Below are positions 27,906 through 36,488 of a DNA stretch of 64,000 nt, one piece after another. The position numbers and the translations under genes were made by a program. The notes under the pieces were generated by a model. That model made no database searches. It was not told the origin of the DNA and was given only the letters and a program-made list of their open reading frames with translations. The stretch spans positions 62,001 to 126,000 of the forward strand of contig JAGATC010000010.1 in assembly GCA_017621455.1 (NCBI GenBank). The letters are read 5' to 3'. Every line of letters starts with the position of its first letter. The stretch's first letter is position 1. The stretch comes from Alistipes sp. Lineage in GTDB: Bacteria; Bacteroidota; Bacteroidia; Bacteroidales; Rikenellaceae.

Positions 27906-28611
27906 AGCATACAGGGCAATACGTTCGTTAATCTTTCACGAGGAGTGCATGGCGTGTGGTGGCTATGTAGATGATGCTATGCACGGCATCTGCCTCAGCT
28001 GTCGCTACGAAATTCCGCTTACAAACTACTGGCTCACAGAGGATAATCCCGTAAAGGAGATGTTTAGTGTGTGGGTGCCCATAGAGCAGGGCTCAGCCTT
28101 TATGTTCTATGCCGGTAATAGCCTGTGGCGCAGTATGATACACCGCTTTAAGTATGGCGGAGAGTGGCAAGTGGCCTACAACATGGGACGCTGGTATGGT
28201 GCCGAACTCAAGGCCTCGGGACTATACGACGACGTGGATGTCATCATACCCATCCCGCTCCACCCCTTTAAGCAACTAAAACGCGGATATAACCAGTCGC
28301 GTTATCTCGCCGAGGGCATGGCCACGGCGATGGGCATAGAGGTAGATGCGCACTCCACACGCCGCCAGCGTAACAACCCCTCACAAGCACGCCGTGGAGC
28401 TCGTGCCCGTTGGGATAATGTCGACGGTCTTTTTAAAGTGGTGAAGCCTAATAAGTTAGCTGGTAAGCACATACTTGTCGTGGACGATGTGCTAACCTCG
28501 GGCGCCACCATCGCAACGCTTATCTCTGCCATCCGAGAGGCCGTACCCAACTGCCGTGTGTCGGTGGCGACGCTTGCCGTAACGAAACGTATCTCGACGC
28601 TAAATAGATAG
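27889..28611 (+). CDS. comFC: ComFC-type phosphoribosyltransferase
   Basis: 240 residues. An N-terminal zinc-finger-like cysteine set (CMACGGYVDDAMHGICLSC) precedes the PRTase fold. It has IPIPLHPFKQLKRGYNQS, the RGYNQ signature of ComF proteins, and the PRPP loop VVDDVLTSGAT (about 203-213). ComFC is needed for DNA uptake or its handling in competent bacteria, and homologues are widespread in species not known to be competent. It overlaps priA, and dprA is next downstream. The start may be ATG 27889 or 27895. Confidence 0.93.
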   Translation: MSMLYKAYRAIRSLIFHEECMACGGYVDDAMHGICLSCRYEIPLTNYWLTEDNPVKEMFSVWVPIEQGSAFMFYAGNSLWRSMIHRFKYGGEWQVAYNMGRWYGAELKASGLYDDVDVIIPIPLHPFKQLKRGYNQSRYLAEGMATAMGIEVDAHSTRRQRNNPSQARRGARARWDNVDGLFKVVKPNKLAGKHILVVDDVLTSGATIATLISAIREAVPNCRVSVATLAVTKRISTLNR

Positions 28612-28663
28612 CATAAAAACAATGAAATGTTGTGGGAGACCATGAAATACAGAAAATTATATC

Positions 28664-28671
28664 TATCTTTG
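28664..28671 (+). promoter_or_regulatory. -7 element for dprA
   Basis: TATCTTTG, an exact match, 126 bp upstream of the dprA start. No convincing -33 box. Confidence 0.45.
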
Positions 28672-28797
28672 CTTTGATTTTATAGTAAAACTGAAGATGC
28701 GAGAATATTTGCCACACTCCTCGGTCTATTTTTGTAATGGAGTATACTCAAACCGCGTAGTACTCAAAGGTTTTTGCATCTAACAATCTGTAGTTCA

Positions 28798-29901
28798 ATG
28801 GTTATAGAGGATCTTGCCCTACTCTTTATTCGCGGACTTGGCAGTCGCGGCATAGTGCATCTTATCGACCACTTTGGTTGTGCCGAGGCTATATTTGCAG
28901 CATCGCTCGCGGAGCTTATGCAGGGTGCAGGGCTACGTAAGGATGTTGCCGAGCGCATTGTGGCACGAGAGGGTATGCGTGAGGCTGAGCGCGAGGTAGA
29001 CTATTGCCGCAAGCATGGAATCATAGCTCTCGCTGCCACCGACGAGGAGTATCCCATGTTGCTACGCGAGACATCGGATCGCCCGCATGTGCTCTTTGTT
29101 AAGGGTAGTGTGGATGCTCTGACGATGACCACGCTATCGATGGTGGGCACCCGCGAAGCATCTCCCTCAGGACTACATGTTGCCGATAAGATTATAGGCG
29201 ACTTGGCACAGCAACTCCCCGACCTATGTATCGTAAGTGGCCTCGCCTATGGTATAGATAGTGCGTGTCACCGCGCAGCATTGGCACACCATGCCAAGAC
29301 CGTGGCAGTGGTCGCTGAGGTGTTGCCTAATGTAAGCCCCGCTCCTAACCAACGCCTTGCAAATGAGATTATTAACACTGGCGGTGCCATAGTGTCGGAG
29401 CTACACAGTCAGACGAAGCAGAATGGGCAGCTATTCATTGCCCGTAATCGCATCATCGCAGGCCTAAGCATGGGTACGGTTGTGGTGGAGTCGCCCGCAT
29501 CGGGAGGCTCGTTGGCTACAGCAGATATTGCCGACAGCTACGGCCGCACACTCTTTGCCGTGCCTGGCCGCATTACCGACACCAACTCCTTTGGCTCAAA
29601 TAACCTTATACGCACAGGTAAGGCGCGCATGGTGCTCACCGCACGCGATATTATAGAGGATATGGGTTGGAGTGTGCAGCGCGAGGAGCAGCATGTGAGT
29701 GAGCCGCAGAGCATAGTCGAAAATCTTACCTTTGCCGAGAAGTGTGTGTACGACGCCTTCGATAAGGCTACCTCCTTAGAGTGGGCGGCACTAATATCTG
29801 CCACGGGACTATCCATGGGAGAGCTCGCCATGGTGCTTATGGACTTAGAACTTAAGGGGCTGATACGTGCGCTCCCGGGTAAACACTACGAAAGAATATA
29901 A
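28798..29901 (+). CDS. dprA: DNA-processing protein DprA
   Basis: Binds incoming single-stranded DNA and loads RecA. 367 residues from ATG 28798, preferred to the upstream TTG 28774 because homologues begin close to the helical domain (IEDLALLFIRGLGSRGI). An N-terminal SAM/HhH-like domain is followed by the extended Rossmann fold (MVGTREASPSGLHVADKI, VSGLAYGIDSACHRAAL, FIARNRIIAGLS, GGSLATADIA). A C-terminal winged-helix domain begins about residue 300. It sits with priA, comFC and tatD in one direction. Confidence 0.94.
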   Translation: MVIEDLALLFIRGLGSRGIVHLIDHFGCAEAIFAASLAELMQGAGLRKDVAERIVAREGMREAEREVDYCRKHGIIALAATDEEYPMLLRETSDRPHVLFVKGSVDALTMTTLSMVGTREASPSGLHVADKIIGDLAQQLPDLCIVSGLAYGIDSACHRAALAHHAKTVAVVAEVLPNVSPAPNQRLANEIINTGGAIVSELHSQTKQNGQLFIARNRIIAGLSMGTVVVESPASGGSLATADIADSYGRTLFAVPGRITDTNSFGSNNLIRTGKARMVLTARDIIEDMGWSVQREEQHVSEPQSIVENLTFAEKCVYDAFDKATSLEWAALISATGLSMGELAMVLMDLELKGLIRALPGKHYERI

Positions 29902-29914
29902 TATTATTGCAACG

Positions 29915-30694
29915 ATGATAGATACCCACTCACATATCTACGGCGAGGAGTTTGATGCGGACCGCAGTGAGGCACTCGTGCGTGCCAAGGAGGCGGGCGT
30001 AGAGCATCTTATGCTCCCCGACATAGACTCTGAGAGTCGCCCACGCATGTTTCAGCTCGCTCAGGAGCATGCCGACTACTGTCACCCCATGGTGGGACTG
30101 CACCCCACGTCGGTAAACGACAATCCCCGCTGGCGCGAGGAGTTGGATATGGTTGAAGGTCTGCTACATAGACCCCCGATGCGTCTATATGGTGTGGGTG
30201 AGATTGGTCTCGACCTATATTGGAGCAAGGACTTTTATCGTGAGCAGCGCGAGGCTCTGCATGCTCAGCTGGAGTTAGCCCTGCAGTACAATATGCCCGT
30301 GGTTATCCACACCCGCTCGGCATACGACGAGATGTACGACGCCATGGCTACCTATCGTGGTCGCGGACTACGTGGCGTCCTGCATGCCTATGCCGACTCA
30401 GCAGAGCGGGCCATGAAGTTTGCCAAGCTCGGCGATATATACTTCGGCATTGGTGGCGTGGTTACGTTTAAGAACTCGGGGCTTGATAAGGAGGTGGCGC
30501 AACTCCCCATCGAGTTGCTACTGATAGAGACCGACTGTCCCTATCTGACCCCCGTTCCGCACCGTGGCAAGCGTAACGAGTCGGCATACGTTGAGCATGT
30601 GTGCCGCAAGATTGCCGATATTCATGGTTGCTCCTTTGAGGAGGTAGACGCCATGACAACGGCTACAGCCAAGCGACTCTTCTGCATAGATTAA
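29915..30694 (+). CDS. tatD: TatD family metal-dependent deoxyribonuclease
   Basis: 259 residues from ATG 29915 (MIDTHSHIYGEEFD); the longer upstream frame overlaps dprA and adds nothing. The metal-binding DTHSH motif is at the N-terminus. GLHPTSV, GEIGLDLYW, HTRSAYDEM and LIETDCPYLTPVPHRGKRN follow in the TatD order. TatD enzymes are 3'-5' exonucleases and deaminated-DNA repair nucleases. It starts 13 bp after dprA. Confidence 0.94.
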   Translation: MIDTHSHIYGEEFDADRSEALVRAKEAGVEHLMLPDIDSESRPRMFQLAQEHADYCHPMVGLHPTSVNDNPRWREELDMVEGLLHRPPMRLYGVGEIGLDLYWSKDFYREQREALHAQLELALQYNMPVVIHTRSAYDEMYDAMATYRGRGLRGVLHAYADSAERAMKFAKLGDIYFGIGGVVTFKNSGLDKEVAQLPIELLLIETDCPYLTPVPHRGKRNESAYVEHVCRKIADIHGCSFEEVDAMTTATAKRLFCID

Positions 30695-30735
30695 CCTTAT
30701 GTTTTAATGTAAAAGTAAAAAAATGGCATAATTTC

Positions 30736-30766
30736 TTGTTTTATTGAGAAATATGTAATATATTTG
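30736..30766 (+). promoter_or_regulatory. Bacteroidetes-type promoter upstream of PH-like gene
   Basis: TTG (30736-30738), 20-bp spacer, TATATTTG (30759-30766). Both boxes match. The gene starts 57 bp later. Confidence 0.7.
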
Positions 30767-30823
30767 CTTAAGAAAACGAAGAGAACTACACATAAATTCT
30801 TAATCTATTAAACACAAACTATT

Positions 30824-31255
30824 ATGGGAAATCTTAAATCAGGTATTCTCCTTCAGGAGGGTGAGAATGTTATTATTGAGCTTGAGGCTGAACTTTGGGC
30901 AGAGAGTGCTAACCCTATAGCAAAACTTATCGGAAAAATTTATCGTTTTATCGCTTGGATTTTTGGTCACCGCAGAAAGGGCTTCTTGGTAATCACTGAT
31001 CGTCGTGTTGTTGAGATTGTAAGTATCACCAACTGCTACGTCTTCAATACTGACAAGATGGTTAAGTACGTTCTTCCTTCAAGCGTTAAGGAGGTTGGTT
31101 TCATTAAGGGTACCACTTGTGGTCTATTCTGCCCCGCTTATCACCTCTACTATGAGTCGCACACTCAGAGCACATCTATCCTGCTTCAGACTAACGAGGA
31201 GCGTGAGGCACAGAGTATCGTGGACGCATTCTACAACGCTTTGAAGAAGCAGTAA
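30824..31255 (+). CDS. Bacterial PH-like domain protein
   Basis: 143 residues. The pattern LLQEGENVIIELEAELW, then a hydrophobic patch (AKLIGKIYRFIAWIFG), then RKGFLVITDRRVVEIVS is that of bacterial PH (bPH) domains, in which a long strand ends in TDRR. The function is unknown. It has its own consensus promoter and is followed at once by a membrane protein gene, with which it probably forms a two-gene operon. Confidence 0.7.
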   Translation: MGNLKSGILLQEGENVIIELEAELWAESANPIAKLIGKIYRFIAWIFGHRRKGFLVITDRRVVEIVSITNCYVFNTDKMVKYVLPSSVKEVGFIKGTTCGLFCPAYHLYYESHTQSTSILLQTNEEREAQSIVDAFYNALKKQ

Positions 31256-31256
31256 A

Positions 31257-31685
31257 TTGGTCCTCAGATATTTATATTTAAATCTATATGCCATCCTCCT
31301 GCTTGTTGCAGGGGGTGGCATATTGTTATTGCCCCTATGGCTCATCCATTGGGCCTACATCTTTTTACAAATAGCAGTAGCATATCCATTCTTTAAAAAT
31401 GGTGCACGCATCCTATCGGCATGGGATGCCAAGATGCGTGAATACCATATACTTATGGAGCGCAACAAGGATGGCTTTAACCCTGAGTCGTTTGCTAAAT
31501 TTATGGAGGCACCGTGTGGTAGACTCTTAGTTAAGGTGGTGCTTAACGACCTTGGCTATAGCGATAAGTATAAGTCGCTCAAGGTGTACCAAAAATCTTT
31601 CGTCCATTTTCTGCGTCACGATATGTGCCAAAGAACAAAGACCACGGTCCACATTCTCAACGTTAACAATAATCCCAAAGAGTAG
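31257..31685 (+). CDS. Small membrane protein with cytoplasmic tail
   Basis: 142 residues starting at TTG 31257, two bases after the previous stop. No ATG lies early enough to keep the hydrophobic N-terminal half (LNLYAILLLVAGGGILLLPLWLI and WAYIFLQIAVAYPFF, two TM helices). The TTG start with translational coupling is therefore the best choice. The tail (AKMREYHILMERNKDG...) is soluble. I do not recognise the family. Confidence 0.7.
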   Translation: MVLRYLYLNLYAILLLVAGGGILLLPLWLIHWAYIFLQIAVAYPFFKNGARILSAWDAKMREYHILMERNKDGFNPESFAKFMEAPCGRLLVKVVLNDLGYSDKYKSLKVYQKSFVHFLRHDMCQRTKTTVHILNVNNNPKE

Positions 31686-31704
31686 ATTTTCGCCTACTCT
31701 TCTT
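31678..31704 (+). terminator. Hairpin after small membrane protein gene
   Basis: AAGAGTAG pairs with CTACTCTT around a short loop; it overlaps the stop codon and is followed by TCTT. Confidence 0.5.
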
Positions 31705-31803
31705 AGCGATATTACACTGCAAATGTTGGCTATGTCATAAATCATATTATCGGCATAGCTATAATTTTTTTATGCAAAAGGCTACACTATAACAAATTAT
31801 TCG

Positions 31804-31811
31804 TATCTTTG
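31804..31811 (+). promoter_or_regulatory. -7 element for ansA
   Basis: TATCTTTG, exact match, 39 bp upstream of the asparaginase start. The -33 region is AT-rich without a clear TTG. Confidence 0.5.
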
Positions 31812-31850
31812 TAAGGTTGTATCGGCACTAAGGCCGCTATACCTTCAGTT

Positions 31851-32888
31851 ATGAAGAGATCATCTATACTGATAATCTATACCGGTGGTACCATCGGTAT
31901 GAAGACCGACGAGGCTACTGGTGCCCTCGTTCCATTCGATTTTAGCGGAATTTACGAGGAGTTCCCCTCGCTTAAGCGTCTCAATGTTGACATCGAGGTT
32001 TTGACTATAAAACCACCTATCGACTCGTCGAATGTGTCGGTGGAGAACTGGGTGGTGATGGCACGCCTTATCCGCGACAACTACTCTAAATATGACGGTT
32101 TTGTGGTGCTACACGGCACCGATACCATGTCCTACTCGGCTGCAGCGTTGAGCTTCATGCTCGAGAATTTGGCTAAGCCTGTCATTTTCACAGGTAGCCA
32201 GATTCCTATAGGTATTCTGCGCACCGACGGTCGCGAAAACCTTATCACCGCCATCGAGATTGCTGGCTCGCGCAACGAGGAGGGACGTCCTATTGTGCCC
32301 GAGGTGGCACTATATTTCCAGAATAAGTTGATGCGTGGTAATCGCACCACGAAGTTTAGTGCCGAGGCACTTAACGCCTTCGCTTCGTTCAACTATCCCG
32401 ACCTTGCCGAGGTGGGTGTGAGCATCCAGTATAATAGTGCACATATCGCACCCTATGCTCCCGACTTCTCGGACGAGTTCCGCATCAGCGAGTCGTTGTC
32501 GGACGACGTGATTGTGGTGAAGCTCTTCCCAGGTATTCGCCCCTCGACGCTCCGTGCGATGCTTATCGATAGTGGTGTACGTGGCGTGGTGCTCGAGACC
32601 TATGGCGCGGGTAATGCCCCCACGTCGGAGTGGTTTGTGGAGCTCGTGAAGGAGGCTATCGCCAAGGGCGTTGTCGTGGTCAACGTCTCGCAGTGCAAAG
32701 ATGGTGCTGTGCAGATGCACCTCTACGAGACGGGCTTGGCTTTGCAGGAGGCTGGTGTGGTGTCGGGACACGACATGACTATCGAGGCTGCGGTAACAAA
32801 GTTGATGTACGTTTTAGGCAAAAAGTTGCCACTTTCGGAAACACTTAGCCTTATGCGTCGTCCTCTGCGTGGTGAATTTACTTTGTAA
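31851..32888 (+). CDS. ansA: Type I L-asparaginase
   Basis: Hydrolyses asparagine to aspartate and ammonia, in the cytoplasm because no signal peptide is present. 345 residues. The first catalytic threonine is in YTGGTIGM (about 9-16); the second is in HGTDTMSYSA. FTGSQIPIGILRTDGRENL and GAGNAPT complete the family pattern. Confidence 0.94.
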   Translation: MKRSSILIIYTGGTIGMKTDEATGALVPFDFSGIYEEFPSLKRLNVDIEVLTIKPPIDSSNVSVENWVVMARLIRDNYSKYDGFVVLHGTDTMSYSAAALSFMLENLAKPVIFTGSQIPIGILRTDGRENLITAIEIAGSRNEEGRPIVPEVALYFQNKLMRGNRTTKFSAEALNAFASFNYPDLAEVGVSIQYNSAHIAPYAPDFSDEFRISESLSDDVIVVKLFPGIRPSTLRAMLIDSGVRGVVLETYGAGNAPTSEWFVELVKEAIAKGVVVVNVSQCKDGAVQMHLYETGLALQEAGVVSGHDMTIEAAVTKLMYVLGKKLPLSETLSLMRRPLRGEFTL

Positions 32889-32892
32889 AGCG

Positions 32893-32923
32893 TTGGAATT
32901 TCGAAAAATTATCCGTATATTTC
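32893..32923 (+). promoter_or_regulatory. Candidate promoter for the exbB operon
   Basis: TTG (32893-32895), 20-bp spacer, TATATTTC (32916-32923), one mismatch from the consensus. It would give a leader of about 200 nt before exbB. A 43-codon open frame begins about 10 bases after it. Confidence 0.5.
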
Positions 32924-33134
32924 GCACTGTAAAATGCCAAAAAAGAGGGGTGCAAAAAGGAATGCAAGCCCGCTTTGTTGGCGTAATGTGTTGACGGGAC
33001 GCTATTTAGCGCGGCATATTGCCTCACGACGTGGCTCTTCGCAGCACAACACCCAGGCAAAATAAAAATGTTTTAGAACAAAAATATAGAGAAAACAACT
33101 ACTAAAAATTACAAATTTTAACTAACAAAACACT

Positions 33135-33923
33135 ATGAAAAAATTATTTTTGGTTTTGGCAGCTGCCACTCTCTCTTTTGGCGCTGTCTACGCACAGGAT
33201 GAGACTCCCGCACAGGAGAACACTACAGAGCAGGTTGCTCCCGCAGTAGAGGCTGAGGCTGAGGTTGAGGCTACTCCTACTCCAGAGGGTAACCCTATGC
33301 ACTTCGCTCTTTTGCAGAAGTTCCTTGAGGGTGACTGGATGTGGATGCTTTTGCCTTTGATCTGTTTGATTTTGGGTATGGCTATCGCTGTTGAGCGTAT
33401 CCTCTACATGGCTTTGTCGCAGATCAACACCAAGAAGTTCGTTGCTAAGGTTGAGGAGATTCTTAACGCTGAGGGCGTTGAGGCTGCTAAGGATTACTGC
33501 CGCAAGCAGCGTGGTCCTATCGCTTCAATCTACTATCAGGGTCTTATGCGCTACGACCAGGGTATCGAGGCTGTTGAGAAGGCTGTTGTATCTTACGGTT
33601 CAGTTCAGCAGGGTCACATGGAGAGCGGTCTTTCATGGATGTCTTTGTTCATCGCGCTTGCTCCATCACTCGGTTTCATGGGTACCGTTGTTGGTATGAT
33701 CCAGGCATTCGATGATATCCAGGCTCAGGCTACTATCTCTCCTACAGTCGTTGCAGGTGGTATCAAGGTGGCTCTTTTGACTACATTGCTCGGTCTTATC
33801 GCTGCTGTTATTCTCCAGATCTTCTTCAACTACATCCTCTCTCAGATCGAGTCACAGGTAGTTAAGATGGAGGATACATCTATCAGCTTGATTGATATGC
33901 TCACTGCATACAACAAGCGATAA
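33135..33923 (+). CDS. exbB: ExbB/TolQ-type proton channel protein
   Basis: 262 residues. A signal peptide and an acidic Ala/Glu/Pro-rich stretch (residues 21-55) precede the three-TM MotA/TolQ/ExbB core: WMWMLLPLICLILGMAIAVERIL, SWMSLFIALAPSLGFMGTVVGMIQAFD and the last helix (GGIKVALLTTLLGLIAAVILQIFF). The cleaved N-terminal extension is usual in Bacteroidetes. With the downstream ExbD proteins it powers TonB-dependent receptors. Confidence 0.93.
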   Translation: MKKLFLVLAAATLSFGAVYAQDETPAQENTTEQVAPAVEAEAEVEATPTPEGNPMHFALLQKFLEGDWMWMLLPLICLILGMAIAVERILYMALSQINTKKFVAKVEEILNAEGVEAAKDYCRKQRGPIASIYYQGLMRYDQGIEAVEKAVVSYGSVQQGHMESGLSWMSLFIALAPSLGFMGTVVGMIQAFDDIQAQATISPTVVAGGIKVALLTTLLGLIAAVILQIFFNYILSQIESQVVKMEDTSISLIDMLTAYNKR

Positions 33924-33955
33924 TTAAGACCAAACATTAAAGAAAAAAGTTTATT

Positions 33956-34855
33956 ATGAAAGTAGTTAGATATATAGTCATTGTCTTGCTCGCAGTTGTC
34001 TCTGTTGCAGTTGGTGTGTGGACATTGGCTACAGGTATGGCTGCTCCTGAATCGAAGAAAATTACCGCTAACTCTCCCCTTGTGCAGAATGTAGCTACTA
34101 CTGCTGAGGGTATCGAGGAGCTCGGTGAGATCTTCGCAACTCAGGTAGAGGTGCCAAGCGACGTTGATGAGCTCGCGATAAATGAGGCCAAGGTTGAGGA
34201 GTACACCAATATGCTCAATGCGCAGCAGGAGGCTTACAACAAGGCTTTGGAGGATAAGGCTAAGCTTGGTGAGCTCAAGAGCTTGAACAAGAAGCAGCGC
34301 GAGGAGCTTAAGGCTGCCGATGCTGTCATCACTGAGTATAAAACAACTGAGGCAAACCTTAACACTTGCAAGGAGAACGTCGAGATTAACAAGGGTAACA
34401 TCGCAGCTTACGAGAAAGCTAAGGGTGAGGCTGTTGCTGAGGGTGAGAACATCGTATCTCTCGGTAACGCTGTAAACGGCACAATCATCTGGTGCTACGT
34501 ACTTGCTGTATTGGCAATTGCTATCATCGCATTTAGCTTCGTTATGGGCCTTGTACAGGATCCCCGCAAGCTTATCTCTGTAGGTATCTTGTTGGTAATC
34601 GTTGCTGCTGTTGTTGGTATCTCATACTTCGTTGCAGCAGGCGAGGATGCTAATGGTGTTAGCTGGCATAATGGTGGTACTTTGAAGGATGCTGCAGGTT
34701 ACGACCTCGGTATCGGTACTGACCCCGCAACTCGTACAGTATTCGGTGAGTTTGAGTACGTAATTTCTGAGACAAGCATCTTGGTTGCATACATCGTAGC
34801 CGGTATGGCAATCGTTGCTGCAGCCTTCTCTGTAATTCGTGGTTTATTTAAATAG
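33956..34855 (+). CDS. Coiled-coil membrane protein inserted between exbB and exbD
   Basis: 299 residues. One N-terminal TM helix (7-29), a long Glu/Lys-rich helical segment (about 60-165, EAKVEEYTNMLNAQQEAYNK...KEQKKR-like heptads), then three more hydrophobic helices at about 177-200, 207-224 and 272-296. No known domain is evident. The position between exbB and exbD, with gaps of 32 and 6 bp, implies it is a structural or regulatory part of the energy-transducing complex. The same gene order is seen in other Bacteroidales, as far as I recall. Confidence 0.8.
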   Translation: MKVVRYIVIVLLAVVSVAVGVWTLATGMAAPESKKITANSPLVQNVATTAEGIEELGEIFATQVEVPSDVDELAINEAKVEEYTNMLNAQQEAYNKALEDKAKLGELKSLNKKQREELKAADAVITEYKTTEANLNTCKENVEINKGNIAAYEKAKGEAVAEGENIVSLGNAVNGTIIWCYVLAVLAIAIIAFSFVMGLVQDPRKLISVGILLVIVAAVVGISYFVAAGEDANGVSWHNGGTLKDAAGYDLGIGTDPATRTVFGEFEYVISETSILVAYIVAGMAIVAAAFSVIRGLFK

Positions 34856-34861
34856 TAGTTT

Positions 34862-35458
34862 ATGGCAAGAGCTAAGAAAAAGGCTGGAGAGATCAACTCC
34901 AGTTCAATGGCGGATATTTCATTCTTGCTGTTGATATTCTTCTTGGTGACTACTACGATGGATGTCGACACAGGTATGAAGCGTACGCTTCCGCCCTGGA
35001 TTGACCCTACAGAGCAGCAGAACGATGTTGATGTAAACGAGCGTAACGTACTTAAGGTAAACGTGGCACGTAACGGTTCTATCATGGTCGGCACAGAGGT
35101 ATATCGTGCTAACGACCTTAACCGTTCGGCTGGCCACTCACGTCTTTCACGTGAGGTTTACAACTTCCTTGTAGACGCAGATAAGTCTAATAAGAAGGAT
35201 GTTGAGATTGACGGCGCCATGTATCCCATCAGCGAGGGTCTTGTCTCTCTGAAGGCAGATAATGAGTCTAAGTATAGTGTATATCTTCAGGTGCAGGATG
35301 AGCTTACTTACGCCTTTAACCTCTACCGCGACGACATCTCTCGCTTGGTATATGGTGTAGGCTACAATGAGCTCGACGATATCCAGCAGGCTAACATCCG
35401 TAAGGCTGTTCCTATGAAGATATCTGAGGCTGAACCTAACGATCAAACAAAGAAGTAA
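34862..35458 (+). CDS. exbD: ExbD/TolR-like protein 1
   Basis: 198 residues, longer than standard ExbD (about 140). One N-terminal TM helix (ADISFLLLIFFLVTTTMDVD) holds the proton-carrying Asp just before the helix. The periplasmic domain has an extra insert of about 50 residues (YRANDLNRSAGHSRLSREVYNFL) relative to the second copy. It follows the coiled-coil gene by 6 bp. Confidence 0.9.
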   Translation: MARAKKKAGEINSSSMADISFLLLIFFLVTTTMDVDTGMKRTLPPWIDPTEQQNDVDVNERNVLKVNVARNGSIMVGTEVYRANDLNRSAGHSRLSREVYNFLVDADKSNKKDVEIDGAMYPISEGLVSLKADNESKYSVYLQVQDELTYAFNLYRDDISRLVYGVGYNELDDIQQANIRKAVPMKISEAEPNDQTKK

Positions 35459-35460
35459 TT

Positions 35461-35919
35461 ATGGCAGTAATGGCAAAAAAGGGCAAGCGCGAAGTGCCCG
35501 CAATGTCGACCTCATCACTTCCCGACATCGTGTTCATGCTTCTGTTCTTCTTCATGGCAGCAACTACGATGCGTGAGGTAGATCCGTTGGTAACGGCTCA
35601 GTTGCCTAAGGCCCACGAGATCACCGAGCTCGACAAGAAGAATCTTGTAAATATTTGGATGGGTAAACCTCTTGTATCTTCAAGTGAGGATAAGGGTGAT
35701 GCGTTGGCTATCCAGCTCAACGATAAGACCCAGGAGGTTGGAGATATTCAGAACTTCATTGGTGCAACCACAGCAACTAAGGGTATGGAGCCCACACAGA
35801 TTGTTGTTAACTTGCGCGTTGATAAGGATGCAACAGTAGGTAAGCTTACCGCTGTTAAGCAGGAGCTTCGTAAGGCAAATGCTTTGAGCATCTCTTATGC
35901 TGCGATGAAGAACGAGTAA
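35461..35919 (+). CDS. exbD: ExbD/TolR-like protein 2
   Basis: 152 residues. The same TM motif with the critical Asp occurs (LPDIVFMLLFFFMAATTMRE), then a compact periplasmic domain ending AISYAAMKNE-like. The start is 2 bp after exbD1. Two different ExbD subunits could form heteromeric pairs in one channel. The operon ends at the strong terminator that follows. Confidence 0.9.
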   Translation: MAVMAKKGKREVPAMSTSSLPDIVFMLLFFFMAATTMREVDPLVTAQLPKAHEITELDKKNLVNIWMGKPLVSSSEDKGDALAIQLNDKTQEVGDIQNFIGATTATKGMEPTQIVVNLRVDKDATVGKLTAVKQELRKANALSISYAAMKNE

Positions 35920-35940
35920 ATCCCGTATCGCATAACAAAA

Positions 35941-35972
35941 AGATAGCCAGCACCCGCTGGCTATCTTTTTTT
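35941..35972 (+). terminator. Rho-independent terminator of the exb operon
   Basis: AGATAGCCAGC, loop ACCC, GCTGGCTATCT, then TTTTTT. A perfect 11-bp stem. Confidence 0.95.
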
Positions 35973-36101
35973 GTGCCACGTTGCTGGAATAAGGGGAGCA
36001 TGCAAATCATAGTAATGCAAAATATTTTGCGTTATATATGTCTATTAATCAGGTTGTTAGCGACGGGTGCTGGTAAAAAAAATAAAAAACTTACAATTTT
36101 A

Positions 36102-36133
36102 TTTGGTGGTTCAGAAAATTTGTTCTACTTTTG
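36102..36133 (+). promoter_or_regulatory. Promoter of tRNA-Ser
   Basis: TTTG (36102-36105), 20-bp spacer, TACTTTTG (36126-36133). The expected start is at the tRNA 5' end. Confidence 0.75.
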
Positions 36134-36139
36134 TCCCTT

Positions 36140-36224
36140 GGAGAGGTGGCAGAGTGGTCGATTGCGGCGGTCTTGAAAACCGTTGAGCTGCGAGGCTCCG
36201 GGGGTTCGAATCCCTCCCTCTCCG
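36140..36224 (+). tRNA. tRNA-Ser (TGA anticodon)
   Basis: An 85-nt class II tRNA. Acceptor GGAGAGG/CCTCTCC, anticodon loop CTTGAAA giving TGA, a long variable arm (GAGCTGCGAGGCTC) and T arm GGGGGTTCGAATCCCTC. Discriminator G; CCA not encoded. Its 3' end is repeated at 49557-49570. Confidence 0.95.
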
Positions 36225-36289
36225 CAAGACCAAACGAAGCAAGAAGATGTCGAAAGACATCTTTTTGTTTTTTATACCTACGCGCAAGC
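36213..36289 (+). repeat. Left direct repeat (attL-like) at tRNA-Ser 3' end
   Basis: It spans the last bases of tRNA-Ser, a short spacer and the tRNA terminator. It matches 49557-49631: 13 of 14 bases at the tRNA end, then a 2-3 base difference, then a 44-base identical block, then 3 transitions in the last 13 bases. Confidence 0.8.
36244..36272 (+). terminator. tRNA-Ser terminator
   Basis: AAGATGTC, loop GAAA, GACATCTT, then TTTGTTTTTT. A second copy lies in the right repeat (49586-49614). Confidence 0.9.
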
Positions 36290-36448
36290 TTGCTTGCTTG
36301 CGTGGGTATAAGAAACAAATGGTAGCTACGAGGTAGCTTCTTGCTGAGAGTAGGGCTTGCAGGGGCCCCTGCGGCGAGCAGATGGGAAAGGCGTTAAGCG
36401 GAGCGGCCGTAGGCTGCGTAGTAGCCAATCCCCCCCCTCCGCAACAAA

Positions 36449-36488
36449 GGGTGTAAATCAAGTAGTTTCGAGATTTACACCCTTTTTT
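36449..36488 (+). terminator. Second intrinsic terminator downstream of tRNA-Ser
   Basis: GGGTGTAAATC (36449-36459), loop, GATTTACACCC (36472-36482), then TTTTTT. Just upstream (36435-36443) lies CCCTCCGCA, a degenerate third copy of the tRNA-Ser 3' end, so this may be the terminator of an earlier, eroded arrangement. Confidence 0.8.
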
